NCBI GenBank assembly: GCA_018920255.1
Contig: JAHLMR010000003.1
Location: 1 to 43,440, forward strand
Source of the DNA: Candidatus Aenigmatarchaeota archaeon
GTDB taxonomy: Archaea; Aenigmatarchaeota; Aenigmatarchaeia; Aenigmatarchaeales; JAHLMR01
Reading direction: 5' to 3'
Length of the DNA stretch: 43,440 nucleotides
The notes beneath the pieces are model-generated. The model was not told where the DNA came from. It saw nothing but the letters and a program-made list of their open reading frames with translations, and did no database searches. The position numbers were made by a program, and so were the translations under genes. Shown here piece after piece: positions 7,112 to 15,334 of this stretch; position 1 is the stretch's first letter; every line of letters begins with the position of its first letter.

Positions 7112-8869
7112 ATGAGAAAAGTAATTATTATATGCTTATTATTAGTATTTTTATTTTCCTTAAAAGCGTTTTCCTTAGAAATAGAAAATCCACAAACAGT
7201 TGATTATGTAAAGTTACAAATAGTTCAATATGGTAATATAACTTTTTCTTCAAAGCCTTCTGAAGTTTGGATAAACTTATCAATTCCTCAAGAATCTTCT
7301 TATCTTCAAATAGAATCTTTAACGGCAAATTATCAATTTCAATATGGATATGATTATTTAGGAAATAAAATAATAACAATTCATATAAAGGACCCGGATG
7401 AAGTTGTAAATTATAAGATAGTAGAAAATTTAATAGTTAGAAGAAGTAATTGTGATAAACTATCTGATAGTAAATGGACGAAACCAACAGAATTAGCTAT
7501 TTCTACAGATCCTTTAATTAAAGAAAAAGCAGAACAACTAACTTTAGGTATTTCTGATGATTTTTCTAAAATTTATGAACTTGCAAAATGGACTCATGAA
7601 AATATAGAATATTCTGAAAGCTATAAAGATGTTAATTTAAATGCAAGAGATGTATTTTTAAACAAAAAAGGAACATGTGATGAGTATAGTATTTTACTTC
7701 TCTCTTTTGCTCGAGCTTTAGGATACCCATCTGCTATTATCTCTGGATATGCATATGGATCTATTAACAAAGGTGGATTACAAGATTTTCAACCGCACAG
7801 TTGGGTTCAAATTGGGGATACAGGTTGTTGGGATCCAACATGGGCAGAAGGAGGATTTATAGATGCATTGCATATACCATTTGGAAAATATGAAGATACA
7901 AGATGGGTTGATGTTGCTGTCTCATTTAAGGCAAAAGAAAATATTACTGCAAAAATCTCCCCAATGAATGTTGAAATAAAAATTTTAGATTATAAAAAAT
8001 CAAGTATAACTTCATTAGAGTCAGAACTTTTAGAAAATAGTTTAAACAAAGGATTTGCTGTTATTAAAAATAAAATAGCATCAAATTCTTGTATAATGAC
8101 TAAAATTAAATCAGTATCTTGTGCGATTAATGAAAAATCATTATTAGAAAATATTAGAAATGAAGGTATTGTAAAAGTTTGTGGTAAAGAAGCATATTTC
8201 TTTTCTATTTTTAAAATCCCAGATAATTTAGAAACAAATAAATTTGAATATACTTGCCCAATTTTAACAGTTTCATATACTGGAAATGAAAATAAAAATT
8301 TTTTAGAAATTAAATCAGGTGCAAAGTATGAAAATGCATTTATAAATGTAAATAAAAATACAGCTATTTTAGGAGAAAATATAATAGTTTCTGCTCCAGG
8401 ACAATTTATATTTACAGATCTCGGTGATTATGGAACAAATTCACTTAATATATTATCTCCATCACATGATTTTAAAATTTGGGCTTATAAAAATGGTGGT
8501 TTAGCTGAAGTAAATATTTCAGTAGTAAAATATAAACCTCTTGATGTTGAAATTATTTTATTAAATAATACAGTTAAACTTGGAGAGACTATTAATTTTA
8601 AAGTTAAAATTACTAATAAGTTATCTACTCCACAAAATGTAATAGTTGAATTTAACAATATAAAAAAATCAAAAACTATAGATAATTTAGATTATTTTGA
8701 TTTTAATTTTACGCCATCTTCAATAGAAGATAGAATAATTCAAATAAAAGTTTCAACTTCTAATTATGTTACAACGTCTGTTAATTCTATTAACGTAATT
8801 GAAGAAAAAAATTGGCTTAAGGAAATTATTGATGCAATTATAGCTTTTTTTAAAAAGATATTTGGATAA
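7112..8869 (+). CDS. Secreted transglutaminase-like cysteine hydrolase
   Basis: A signal peptide covers about residues 1-21 (MRKV, hydrophobic core, then SLKAFS). A transglutaminase-like fold spans about 150-260 with an apparent Cys-His-Asp triad: C189 in GTCDEYS, H229 in QPHSWVQ and D241 in WDPTWAEGG. The rest is beta-rich, including an Ig-like segment near 490-570 ('VEIILLNNTVKLGETINFKV'). The C-terminus is a short amphipathic hydrophobic helix (IIDAIIAFFKKIFG). The family includes peptidases as well as crosslinking enzymes, so the reaction cannot be fixed. It lies just upstream of the TadC gene and the pilin-like array, which suggests an envelope role such as subunit processing or crosslinking. 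That is inference from position. Confidence 0.75.
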   Translation: MRKVIIICLLLVFLFSLKAFSLEIENPQTVDYVKLQIVQYGNITFSSKPSEVWINLSIPQESSYLQIESLTANYQFQYGYDYLGNKIITIHIKDPDEVVNYKIVENLIVRRSNCDKLSDSKWTKPTELAISTDPLIKEKAEQLTLGISDDFSKIYELAKWTHENIEYSESYKDVNLNARDVFLNKKGTCDEYSILLLSFARALGYPSAIISGYAYGSINKGGLQDFQPHSWVQIGDTGCWDPTWAEGGFIDALHIPFGKYEDTRWVDVAVSFKAKENITAKISPMNVEIKILDYKKSSITSLESELLENSLNKGFAVIKNKIASNSCIMTKIKSVSCAINEKSLLENIRNEGIVKVCGKEAYFFSIFKIPDNLETNKFEYTCPILTVSYTGNENKNFLEIKSGAKYENAFINVNKNTAILGENIIVSAPGQFIFTDLGDYGTNSLNILSPSHDFKIWAYKNGGLAEVNISVVKYKPLDVEIILLNNTVKLGETINFKVKITNKLSTPQNVIVEFNNIKKSKTIDNLDYFDFNFTPSSIEDRIIQIKVSTSNYVTTSVNSINVIEEKNWLKEIIDAIIAFFKKIFG

Positions 8870-8874
8870 ACATA

Positions 8875-8886
8875 TATTTTAAATTT
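8875..8886 (+). promoter_or_regulatory. Putative promoter of the TadC/pilin-like operon
   Basis: A TATA-like run (tattttaaattt) is centred about 26 bases before the ATG at 8907, with no Shine-Dalgarno between. From here to 22584 every gene runs on the plus strand with short gaps, so this is the likely main promoter of the array. Inferred from spacing. Confidence 0.45.
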
Positions 8887-8906
8887 AGATTTTCATAATA
8901 AAAATT

Positions 8907-10994
8907 ATGGCATTTTTTAAGAAAAAAAGCAAAGAAGAAGAGGCTAAAGAGCGTGCTGAAAAGCAAAAAAAAGCAGAAATTGAAGAAATTATTAAATCAA
9001 CAAACATAGAATTTCCTGAAGTAAAACTACCAGTTAGTGAAAGAAAAATTATTAGAACTGCAGAATATGAAGCATTTTTAAAAGAACTTCAACAAGAACC
9101 AAAAACTTTTTATGAAAAAGCATGTGTATTTTCTGAAAAAATACTTAAAATAAAAATAAATCCAAAATCAAAAGAAAAAATTCAAGAAAAAATAAATGCA
9201 GCATATCTTAATGTTACACCCGAGGGGGTTTATTCATTTTCATTTCTTACTATTATATTTGGATCTTTATTTGTTTTATTTTTATCAATTTTAGGGGTTT
9301 TTGATTTAATATTCATTTTATTTCTTTTTTGCTGTGTTTTTGGTTTAGGATTTTATATTTATAATTATCCAGAATATCAAACAAAAGTAGTTTTAATGAA
9401 CATGTCTTCTGAAACAGTTCTTGCAATTTTATATATGATAATATACATGCGTACTAATCCAAATCTTGAAGGTGCATTGAAATTTGCGGCTCAAAATTTA
9501 CCCGGTGCTCTTGGTTTAGATTTAAAAAAAGTTGTTTGGGATATTGAGGTAGGAATTTATTCAAGTGCTGATATAGCAATAGCTTCTTATATAAATAAAT
9601 GGAAAGAAAAAAATGCTGAATTTGCAGAATCTTTACATATTTTAAGAGGGGTTGCAGTAGAACCAGGAAGACGTGAAATGATTTTTAAGGAAGCAATTAA
9701 TACAATATTAAACGGTACAAGAGAAAGAGCAAGACATTATGCAGCTGGGCTTAGAATGCCTATGATGATTATAAATGCAATGGGGGTCTTACTTCCTGTT
9801 ATGGGTTTAGTTTTATTTCCAATTGTAATGTTATTTATGTCAGATGTTATAAAACCAAGCTTCCTTGCTTTTGGATATGATGTTTTACTTCCTTTAGGTT
9901 TATTTTTAATAACATCTCATGTTTTAAGTACAAAACCACCAACGTTTTCTCAACCAGAAATTTCAAAATTAAAGGGAATACCTCCTTTAGGAAAAATGAA
10001 ATTTGGAAATTCGATAATTTCAATTTGGCCTATTTCATTAGTAATATTTTTACCATTTTTAATTATAGGTTTACTTGGAATAACTTCTCCTGATGCATTT
10101 TCTTCTGTTAATTTTTCAATTTTAATAACTTTTGGTATTGGATTAGCAATTGCAATTTTTTGTTTATTAGATAGTATGCAAAAAATGGCTGCAAGAAAAG
10201 CAATAGAAAAAATAGAAGAAGAATTTTCAGTAGCTTTATTTCAGTTAGGAAATTCTTTATCTTCAGGAATACCTCTTGAATCAGCATTACAAAAAACAAT
10301 ATCAAATGTTAAAAATCTAAAAATAGCTGAATTTTTCAATATAATACTAATGAACATGCAAAAATTTGGTTATACATTTGAGCAAGCAATTTTTGATAAA
10401 GAAGTAGGAGCAATTTGGTATTATCCTTCAAAGTTAATAGAATCTGTAATGCATACTGTAATTGAAAGTTCACAAAAATCAATTTCTGCTGCAGCAGAAA
10501 GTATGATGACAATTTCATCTTATTTAAAAAATGTACATGAAGTTAAAGAGGAAATATTTGAGTTATTAGGGGAAACAACATCAAGTATGAGATTTTTATC
10601 TATGTTTTTAGCTCCAATGATTGCTGGAGTTACTGTTACTATGGCTGTAATTATAATGCAAATTCTATCTAAAATAAGTTATTTAATGCCAACAATAACT
10701 GGAGGAGAAGTTTCTGCTGCAAGTGCTGCTTTTGTTATGCCTTGGAGCTTGCATGGAGGAAAATTACCAGTTTCACCAGCAGAATTTCAATTAATTATTG
10801 GAATATATGTAATAATACTTTCTATTTTATTATCAAAATTTTTAAATAGAATACAATATGGAGAAGATATTATCGGTGAAAGATCTTTAACAGGATGGAC
10901 TTTAATATTTGGAATGACAGTTTATGCATTTTCATGGTTAGTAACATACTCATTATTTGGAAATAGTATAGCTGCTTTATTAACTCCAATTTAA
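8907..10994 (+). CDS. TadC/FlaJ-type membrane platform protein (type II secretion F family)
   Basis: A 695-residue polytopic membrane protein. After a charged cytoplasmic N-terminus (about 1-100) come two copies of the T2SSF domain. The first spans about 170-290 ('ETVLAILYMIIYMRTNPNLEGALKFAA') and the second about 440-580 ('EFSVALFQLGNSLSSGIPLESAL'). Each is flanked by hydrophobic segments, with three or four more at the C-terminus. Two-domain platforms of this kind sit at the base of archaella and archaeal type IV pili and couple a cytoplasmic ATPase to filament growth. It is the first gene of the run of pilin-like genes that follows after nine bases. No partner ATPase (FlaI/TadA type) is in the window. 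The family call is strong. Confidence 0.85.
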   Translation: MAFFKKKSKEEEAKERAEKQKKAEIEEIIKSTNIEFPEVKLPVSERKIIRTAEYEAFLKELQQEPKTFYEKACVFSEKILKIKINPKSKEKIQEKINAAYLNVTPEGVYSFSFLTIIFGSLFVLFLSILGVFDLIFILFLFCCVFGLGFYIYNYPEYQTKVVLMNMSSETVLAILYMIIYMRTNPNLEGALKFAAQNLPGALGLDLKKVVWDIEVGIYSSADIAIASYINKWKEKNAEFAESLHILRGVAVEPGRREMIFKEAINTILNGTRERARHYAAGLRMPMMIINAMGVLLPVMGLVLFPIVMLFMSDVIKPSFLAFGYDVLLPLGLFLITSHVLSTKPPTFSQPEISKLKGIPPLGKMKFGNSIISIWPISLVIFLPFLIIGLLGITSPDAFSSVNFSILITFGIGLAIAIFCLLDSMQKMAARKAIEKIEEEFSVALFQLGNSLSSGIPLESALQKTISNVKNLKIAEFFNIILMNMQKFGYTFEQAIFDKEVGAIWYYPSKLIESVMHTVIESSQKSISAAAESMMTISSYLKNVHEVKEEIFELLGETTSSMRFLSMFLAPMIAGVTVTMAVIIMQILSKISYLMPTITGGEVSAASAAFVMPWSLHGGKLPVSPAEFQLIIGIYVIILSILLSKFLNRIQYGEDIIGERSLTGWTLIFGMTVYAFSWLVTYSLFGNSIAALLTPI

Positions 10995-11003
10995 GGTGAT
11001 TAA

Positions 11004-12401
11004 ATGAAAGGATTAAGTTTGTTAATATGGATTTTAATTATAATTGTAGTTTTAATTATAATTTTTGGTGTTTCTTTTGTTATATTAAAACAAGCTCAAG
11101 AATTTTATAAAAAACAAGAATATAGACTTGAATTGTTTAGTAGAGCAACAGCATTAAAAATACGTGGTTTTGATATAAATAGATTAATAATGTCTGATGA
11201 AGATAGAAATAAATTTGGATATGATAATTTTAGTGCATGGATAAATGAGGAAGATCTTGGCTCTCCATATAATGTTCCATATTCAGAAAATCCGTTTTAT
11301 AAAAAATATGGTAACAATACTGAAAATATAATTAATTGTATAAGAAATGCAATTATTTCTGGAAGGCCTTGTGTTTTATATTCTGATTTGAAAGTAATGC
11401 CTAGTTCCGATATTTATATTACACCAGATGAATGGATGAAACCTTCTATTAGATTAGAATATTATACTTTATTTGATAAGTTTTTAGAAAAAAGAAAAAT
11501 CAAATATATACCAATAAATTATGAAAAAGATGGAATTACACGATTTATATGTAATTATTATGCCAGGAAAGATCTGGCTGGCGAGAGTTATGTGATTTTT
11601 GATGAAGACGAATCTTTATTTATTGATTATGAGCATTTTCAGCCATTTGTTCATGGAGGATATATTGATAATAATTTTAAAAATATTAAATTAGGAGACG
11701 AAAAATATTTAGTTTGCTCAGTAGATAAGTGTCAATATGACGATAAAAATGATGACAATAAGACACCAAGAAGTTATACTATAGTTATTACAGATGCGCA
11801 TGTAGATGAAAATAATGAATGTAAATTTAAAGCAATCACTTTTAAAAATTTTCAAATTGGAAACAGTACAGATTCAGCAATCATTAGATTATTAGAAACC
11901 ATTAAAGATATGCCAGATTACTTTTTCAAATATGGAAGAATAAATCTTGATGTCGATTTAGATCGCGAGTATACTTGTACAGAAATAGTGTCAGCAGTCA
12001 ATGAAGGATTATGGGAATGGAACAGAAATCATTTTTATGATAAACAATATATAAAAACTTTAGTTGAATATGGAGTATATTTTAAAAAAGATGATTATGG
12101 CCAGTATATATCTTATAATTGTAATCATGATATAGGCGATTCAATTGATAAATTTGTTGAGACTAATTTTATAACAATATATTTTGATTTTGGACCCTTA
12201 CCCACGCAGAGAAAAATGCTTCATATAAATGATAACCTTTATCTTGATGTAGATCCAAATTATTGTAAAAATTTTAAAAAAATAAATTTAGATATTTCTA
12301 TAAAAGGCTTTAATTGTACTAAATTAACAAATGAAAAAACCGGAAAAGAAGAAACTGGTTTATCTATGTGGATTGATATTAATATTAATGGGGTGTCTTA
12401 A
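11004..12401 (+). CDS. Large pilin-like protein, family member 1
   Basis: The ATG at 11004 follows a GGTGATT ribosome-binding site. The 465-residue protein begins MKG, then one hydrophobic helix (about 5-28), then a long extracytoplasmic domain with scattered Cys. MKG directly before the helix resembles a two- or three-residue class III prepilin leader. The motif 'CTEIVSAVNEGLWEWNRN' (about residues 330-347) matches similar stretches in the pilin-like proteins at 12538 and 17405. I do not recognise a named family. The next gene's ATG overlaps its stop by one base (TAATG), so the two are translationally coupled. A filament or envelope subunit is likely; the function is inferred. Confidence 0.72.
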   Translation: MKGLSLLIWILIIIVVLIIIFGVSFVILKQAQEFYKKQEYRLELFSRATALKIRGFDINRLIMSDEDRNKFGYDNFSAWINEEDLGSPYNVPYSENPFYKKYGNNTENIINCIRNAIISGRPCVLYSDLKVMPSSDIYITPDEWMKPSIRLEYYTLFDKFLEKRKIKYIPINYEKDGITRFICNYYARKDLAGESYVIFDEDESLFIDYEHFQPFVHGGYIDNNFKNIKLGDEKYLVCSVDKCQYDDKNDDNKTPRSYTIVITDAHVDENNECKFKAITFKNFQIGNSTDSAIIRLLETIKDMPDYFFKYGRINLDVDLDREYTCTEIVSAVNEGLWEWNRNHFYDKQYIKTLVEYGVYFKKDDYGQYISYNCNHDIGDSIDKFVETNFITIYFDFGPLPTQRKMLHINDNLYLDVDPNYCKNFKKINLDISIKGFNCTKLTNEKTGKEETGLSMWIDININGVS

Positions 12402-12529
12402 TGGCCCAAGAATCGATTTTTAATGCAGTTTTTTGGATTATTTTAATTGTTTTAATTATTTTAATAGGGATATATTTTATAGTTACAGGATTAAAAATAA
12501 ATTTAGGAGGAATTTTTGGGGTTGTATAG
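12401..12529 (+). CDS. 42-residue pilin-like membrane peptide
   Basis: A tiny gene starting MAQESIFNAVFW; a hydrophobic helix (about residues 8-30) takes up most of it, and the tail is Gly-rich (LGGIFGVV). Its ATG shares a base with the preceding stop and the next gene starts eight bases downstream, so it sits seamlessly in the operon. That position and the match to neighbouring N-termini argue for a real gene. The role is unknown; it could be a minor subunit or a small membrane partner of the platform protein. Confidence 0.6.
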   Translation: MAQESIFNAVFWIILIVLIILIGIYFIVTGLKINLGGIFGVV

Positions 12530-12537
12530 GTGTTTAA

Positions 12538-13875
12538 ATGAAAGGAGCTATAAATATAATTTTTGTAATTTTATTTGCAATAATTATTGGAATTATAACA
12601 ATTGTAATTACTTTAGGACTTCTCGGGCAAAGACCATATGAATTAGGAAAAAATTTAGAATATACTGGAATAATTGAAATAGGAAAAGCAACTTTTAATT
12701 ACGAGGATTACATCGAAGCCGCTCCAAGTTTTAGGAATGAAGATGAGATTGAAGATTATTTTGAAAAAGATGGCTGTAAACTTTTGCAATATTGTACTAA
12801 TCAATATTTGAAATATGGAAAACCATGTCAAATTGGAGTATATGCAATTGGAAGTTATAGTGAAGGTACAGATATAAATTTTATAAGAAAATTTGCAAGT
12901 AGTATAACTCGCTGTAAATTTGAAATTGCACAAGAAATTGCTCCAGGAATAAAGCAAGAAATATGTTATTTCGATACTGACTCTATAGAAATGCTACAAA
13001 AATATGTTGATGCAAATGGTTTGTATTATTACAATATATCTTTTAAAAATTCTAGTTTTTATAGTGGAAATGATTTAACTACACCTAGTTTAGATTCAAC
13101 AACAATAATTTATGATATTACATCTTTTCCTCCAGATAATATTTGTAGTCCTGTTGCAGGTAGATATAAAATAGCTATTTTAAATGTAACAAGTAAAGAT
13201 CTTAATTGTAATTTATTAATAGCTATTGCATATTTGCCATATCTTGCAAATGAATTACCAACAGATTTTAAATCTGCATCAACGCCACTTAAAGTTTTTG
13301 ATGTAATTAGAAATATAAATTTTAGACCCATCTTTAACCAAAGAACATGGGATGCTATACCGCATGTTGTTGGAGCAAGTCAAGTTAATAATCAAGGAGC
13401 AAAAGATTGTAAAGATAGCCCATTTAAACCATGTTGTAGTCTTGACTCAGGAATAATTTATCATTGTGATTTTGGTGACTTTTCTAGATATTGTTTTAAT
13501 ACAACAGATTGTTTAAATTATATTATATTAACCCCAATTACTATAAAAATAAATGAAAATAGTGTAAATATCACTGATATTTTAAGAGCAGTTAGATTTG
13601 GACTTTATGCAAATCCAACTTATAGAAAGTATGAAATACCATATAGGGATTTTAAAAATATTCTTGTTCCCCCATATGTAGGTACAATTTGGAATAACGA
13701 TTATTCAAGTCAGCTCTCAGATTTTGAAGGAAGATATATTTACTATAATACCAATGAAGGAAAAGAAAAATGTTTTGGTAATTTAGATATACAAGTAGGA
13801 TATGCAATAAGACAAAAAAATAATAAAGAGTACTTATTGCCCATAATTTCTATAAGATGTTGGAAAGAGGCATAA
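12538..13875 (+). CDS. Large pilin-like protein, family member 2
   Basis: A 445-residue protein with MKG followed by one membrane helix (about 5-30). The extracytoplasmic part has paired Cys and is clearly related to the protein encoded at 17405. Shared features include a C..L..C block with further Cys (around 'DGCKLLQYCTNQYL'), a later 'CKFEIAQE...IKQEICYF' stretch, an 'LNCNLLIA' segment, and 'ITDILRAVRFGLYANP' near the C-terminus. The start follows GGTG with a short spacer. No named family is recognised. It probably forms a stalk or minor component of the same assembly as its neighbours. The gap to the next gene is three bases. Confidence 0.72.
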   Translation: MKGAINIIFVILFAIIIGIITIVITLGLLGQRPYELGKNLEYTGIIEIGKATFNYEDYIEAAPSFRNEDEIEDYFEKDGCKLLQYCTNQYLKYGKPCQIGVYAIGSYSEGTDINFIRKFASSITRCKFEIAQEIAPGIKQEICYFDTDSIEMLQKYVDANGLYYYNISFKNSSFYSGNDLTTPSLDSTTIIYDITSFPPDNICSPVAGRYKIAILNVTSKDLNCNLLIAIAYLPYLANELPTDFKSASTPLKVFDVIRNINFRPIFNQRTWDAIPHVVGASQVNNQGAKDCKDSPFKPCCSLDSGIIYHCDFGDFSRYCFNTTDCLNYIILTPITIKINENSVNITDILRAVRFGLYANPTYRKYEIPYRDFKNILVPPYVGTIWNNDYSSQLSDFEGRYIYYNTNEGKEKCFGNLDIQVGYAIRQKNNKEYLLPIISIRCWKEA

Positions 13876-13878
13876 AAT

Positions 13879-14526
13879 ATGGAAATAATAAAAACTATAA
13901 TAATTGCATTAATATTAATGATTATTTTATTAGCAGTAGGAATTTTGTTTGGACAACAAATTATAAGTGGGTTTTCCCAAGTTCTTAAAATCGGAGAGAA
14001 AGAGTCACAGCCTAAAGCAGAAAAATTTACAACGGAAATAAGTAGTTTAGGAATAACAGAAGACACTAATATTTATGATAAATTAAAAATATTTATAGAA
14101 AATTTTAATTTAGATTATAAACATGAAACTTCTCACGAAGATCGTTGGGGAACATGCTTTGATGGGTCATGTCACATAAGCTATTATATTTATGATTATT
14201 CTTCATATCCATTTAATTTTTCATTTAAAGATAATATTTATTTAGTTGATCTTTTGAGAACTGCTAGAGAATCAGAAAAAGTATGGTTTAAAAAAATTAA
14301 TAATAAAGATGCAAATGAAATATCAGAATGTTATATATCAAATTGTGATTTAAGTATTAATGAAAATGATTTTAGAAAGAATGATATAATTGTAAAAGTT
14401 CAAGACAGCCCATATAATAATAACTTCTTTCTTTTATATGTAAAAATTATATATATAGAAGAGGATGATTGGAATAATGTATATAATACATATAAGCCAG
14501 TTTTTATTATTTGTAGAGGCGAATAA
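13879..14526 (+). CDS. Medium pilin-like protein, possible family member 3
   Basis: A 215-residue protein with N-terminus MEIIKT, a hydrophobic helix (about 5-30), then a charged extracytoplasmic region. 'NIYLVDLLRTARESEKVWF' weakly recalls the conserved GLxxW block of the larger paralogues, and 'ISECYISNC' supplies two Cys. It lacks MKG, so processing at a short leader is less certain. It lies three bases after the preceding gene and three bases before the next. Unknown function; membership of the array rests on position, topology and the weak motif. Confidence 0.65.
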   Translation: MEIIKTIIIALILMIILLAVGILFGQQIISGFSQVLKIGEKESQPKAEKFTTEISSLGITEDTNIYDKLKIFIENFNLDYKHETSHEDRWGTCFDGSCHISYYIYDYSSYPFNFSFKDNIYLVDLLRTARESEKVWFKKINNKDANEISECYISNCDLSINENDFRKNDIIVKVQDSPYNNNFFLLYVKIIYIEEDDWNNVYNTYKPVFIICRGE

Positions 14527-14529
14527 ATT

Positions 14530-14646
14530 ATGAAAGGAGTTGAAAAAGAAACATTAGCAAATATAATTTGGGGCATTTTAGTAATAACAATTTTACTTTT
14601 AATAGCTATATTTATCTTTTCATCTTTATTAACAATTAAAATTTAA
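14530..14646 (+). CDS. 38-residue MKG membrane peptide
   Basis: Begins MKGVEKETLANIIW and is then almost entirely one hydrophobic helix ending LLTIKI. The three-base spacing from the preceding stop and the MKG start shared with the array support it as a real gene. If cleaved like a prepilin, the product would be a bare helix with a charged head. Function unknown. Confidence 0.55.
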   Translation: MKGVEKETLANIIWGILVITILLLIAIFIFSSLLTIKI

Positions 14647-14691
14647 ATAAAACGAAAATTAATATTAAATAAAATTTGTTATGGTGAAAAA

Positions 14692-14889
14692 ATGACATTA
14701 TCAAAGGAAGGCTTAATTTTAGTTATGGTATTTATATTAGGTTTAATATTTATTGTAATTTATCTTGTTGTTCAATCAAATATTTTATCTGGTGGCCTAC
14801 AAACAGCAAACCCTCTCCCATGCGAAAATTGGCTAGGAAATTTAAAATGGCAAATTATAAAAGCCTTTGGCGGTACTCCGAGTTGTTAA
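14692..14889 (+). CDS. 65-residue pilin-like protein
   Basis: Starts MTLSKEGLILVMVF after a GGTGAAAAA ribosome-binding site. The hydrophobic helix spans about residues 8-28. A short extracytoplasmic tail has two Cys (one in PCENWLG, the other the final residue of TPSC), which could form a disulfide. The Glu-Gly before the helix recalls prepilin processing sites. The 45-base upstream gap is AT-rich and might hold an internal promoter. No family recognised. Confidence 0.6.
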   Translation: MTLSKEGLILVMVFILGLIFIVIYLVVQSNILSGGLQTANPLPCENWLGNLKWQIIKAFGGTPSC

Positions 14890-14892
14890 GTT

Positions 14893-15099
14893 ATGGTAAA
14901 AGAAGAAACAAAAAACACCTTATCATTGATATTAATTATTTTAACAATTGTAATTTTAATTTTTATTTTAATGGGCCTTCTTACAGGAAAACTATATGGA
15001 AGAGAATTTTGTCTCAGAATTTCAGAAAGATTAACTTTAAATATTATTGGTTGGAACTTGAGACCATTAGATAAAATTTGTGAAATGCTACCTATATAA
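14893..15099 (+). CDS. 68-residue pilin-like protein
   Basis: Starts MVKEETKNTLSLILIIL three bases after the preceding stop. One hydrophobic helix (about residues 10-30) is followed by a short tail with two Cys (FCLRISE and KICEMLPI). An overlapping +2-frame reading (14820-15074) lacks this pattern and is judged a shadow. Similar in size and layout to the proteins at 14692 and 15111, which suggests a trio of small subunits. Function unknown. Confidence 0.6.
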   Translation: MVKEETKNTLSLILIILTIVILIFILMGLLTGKLYGREFCLRISERLTLNIIGWNLRPLDKICEMLPI

Positions 15100-15110
15100 A
15101 AGGTGTATAA

Positions 15111-15332
15111 ATGACAGAAGTTGAAATGAAAGAAGAAACATTAATGACCCCAGCAACATTAATTATATTAATTATAACTATTTTATTGGGCTTATTTATT
15201 CTTTTATGGTTTGAATCAGGAAGAAGCGGAGCAATTGTTGTATCAAAAATAATATGCGGATTAATTTCTTTATTCCCGTTTGGAAATGCAATGTCAATTT
15301 TATTAAAATGCCCAGCATTAACAGGAGGATAA
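15111..15332 (+). CDS. 73-residue pilin-like protein
   Basis: Starts MTEVEMKEETLM after AAAGGTG with normal spacing. The hydrophobic helix (about residues 15-36) is followed by a moderately hydrophobic tail with two Cys (IICGLIS and LLKCPALTGG). The last codons form the AGGAGG ribosome-binding site of the next gene, so the two are tightly coupled. Member of the small-subunit trio of the array; function unknown. Confidence 0.6.
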   Translation: MTEVEMKEETLMTPATLIILIITILLGLFILLWFESGRSGAIVVSKIICGLISLFPFGNAMSILLKCPALTGG

Positions 15333-15334
15333 AA

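Noticed and set aside
14820-15074. 84-residue frame overlapping the small pilin-like genes
   Set aside because: Overlaps 14692 and 14893 in another frame and lacks the helix pattern and ribosome-binding context.
15254-15334. Upstream in-frame start for the Cys-rich protein
   Set aside because: It would overlap the preceding gene and bury the AGGAGG site that precedes ATG 15335.
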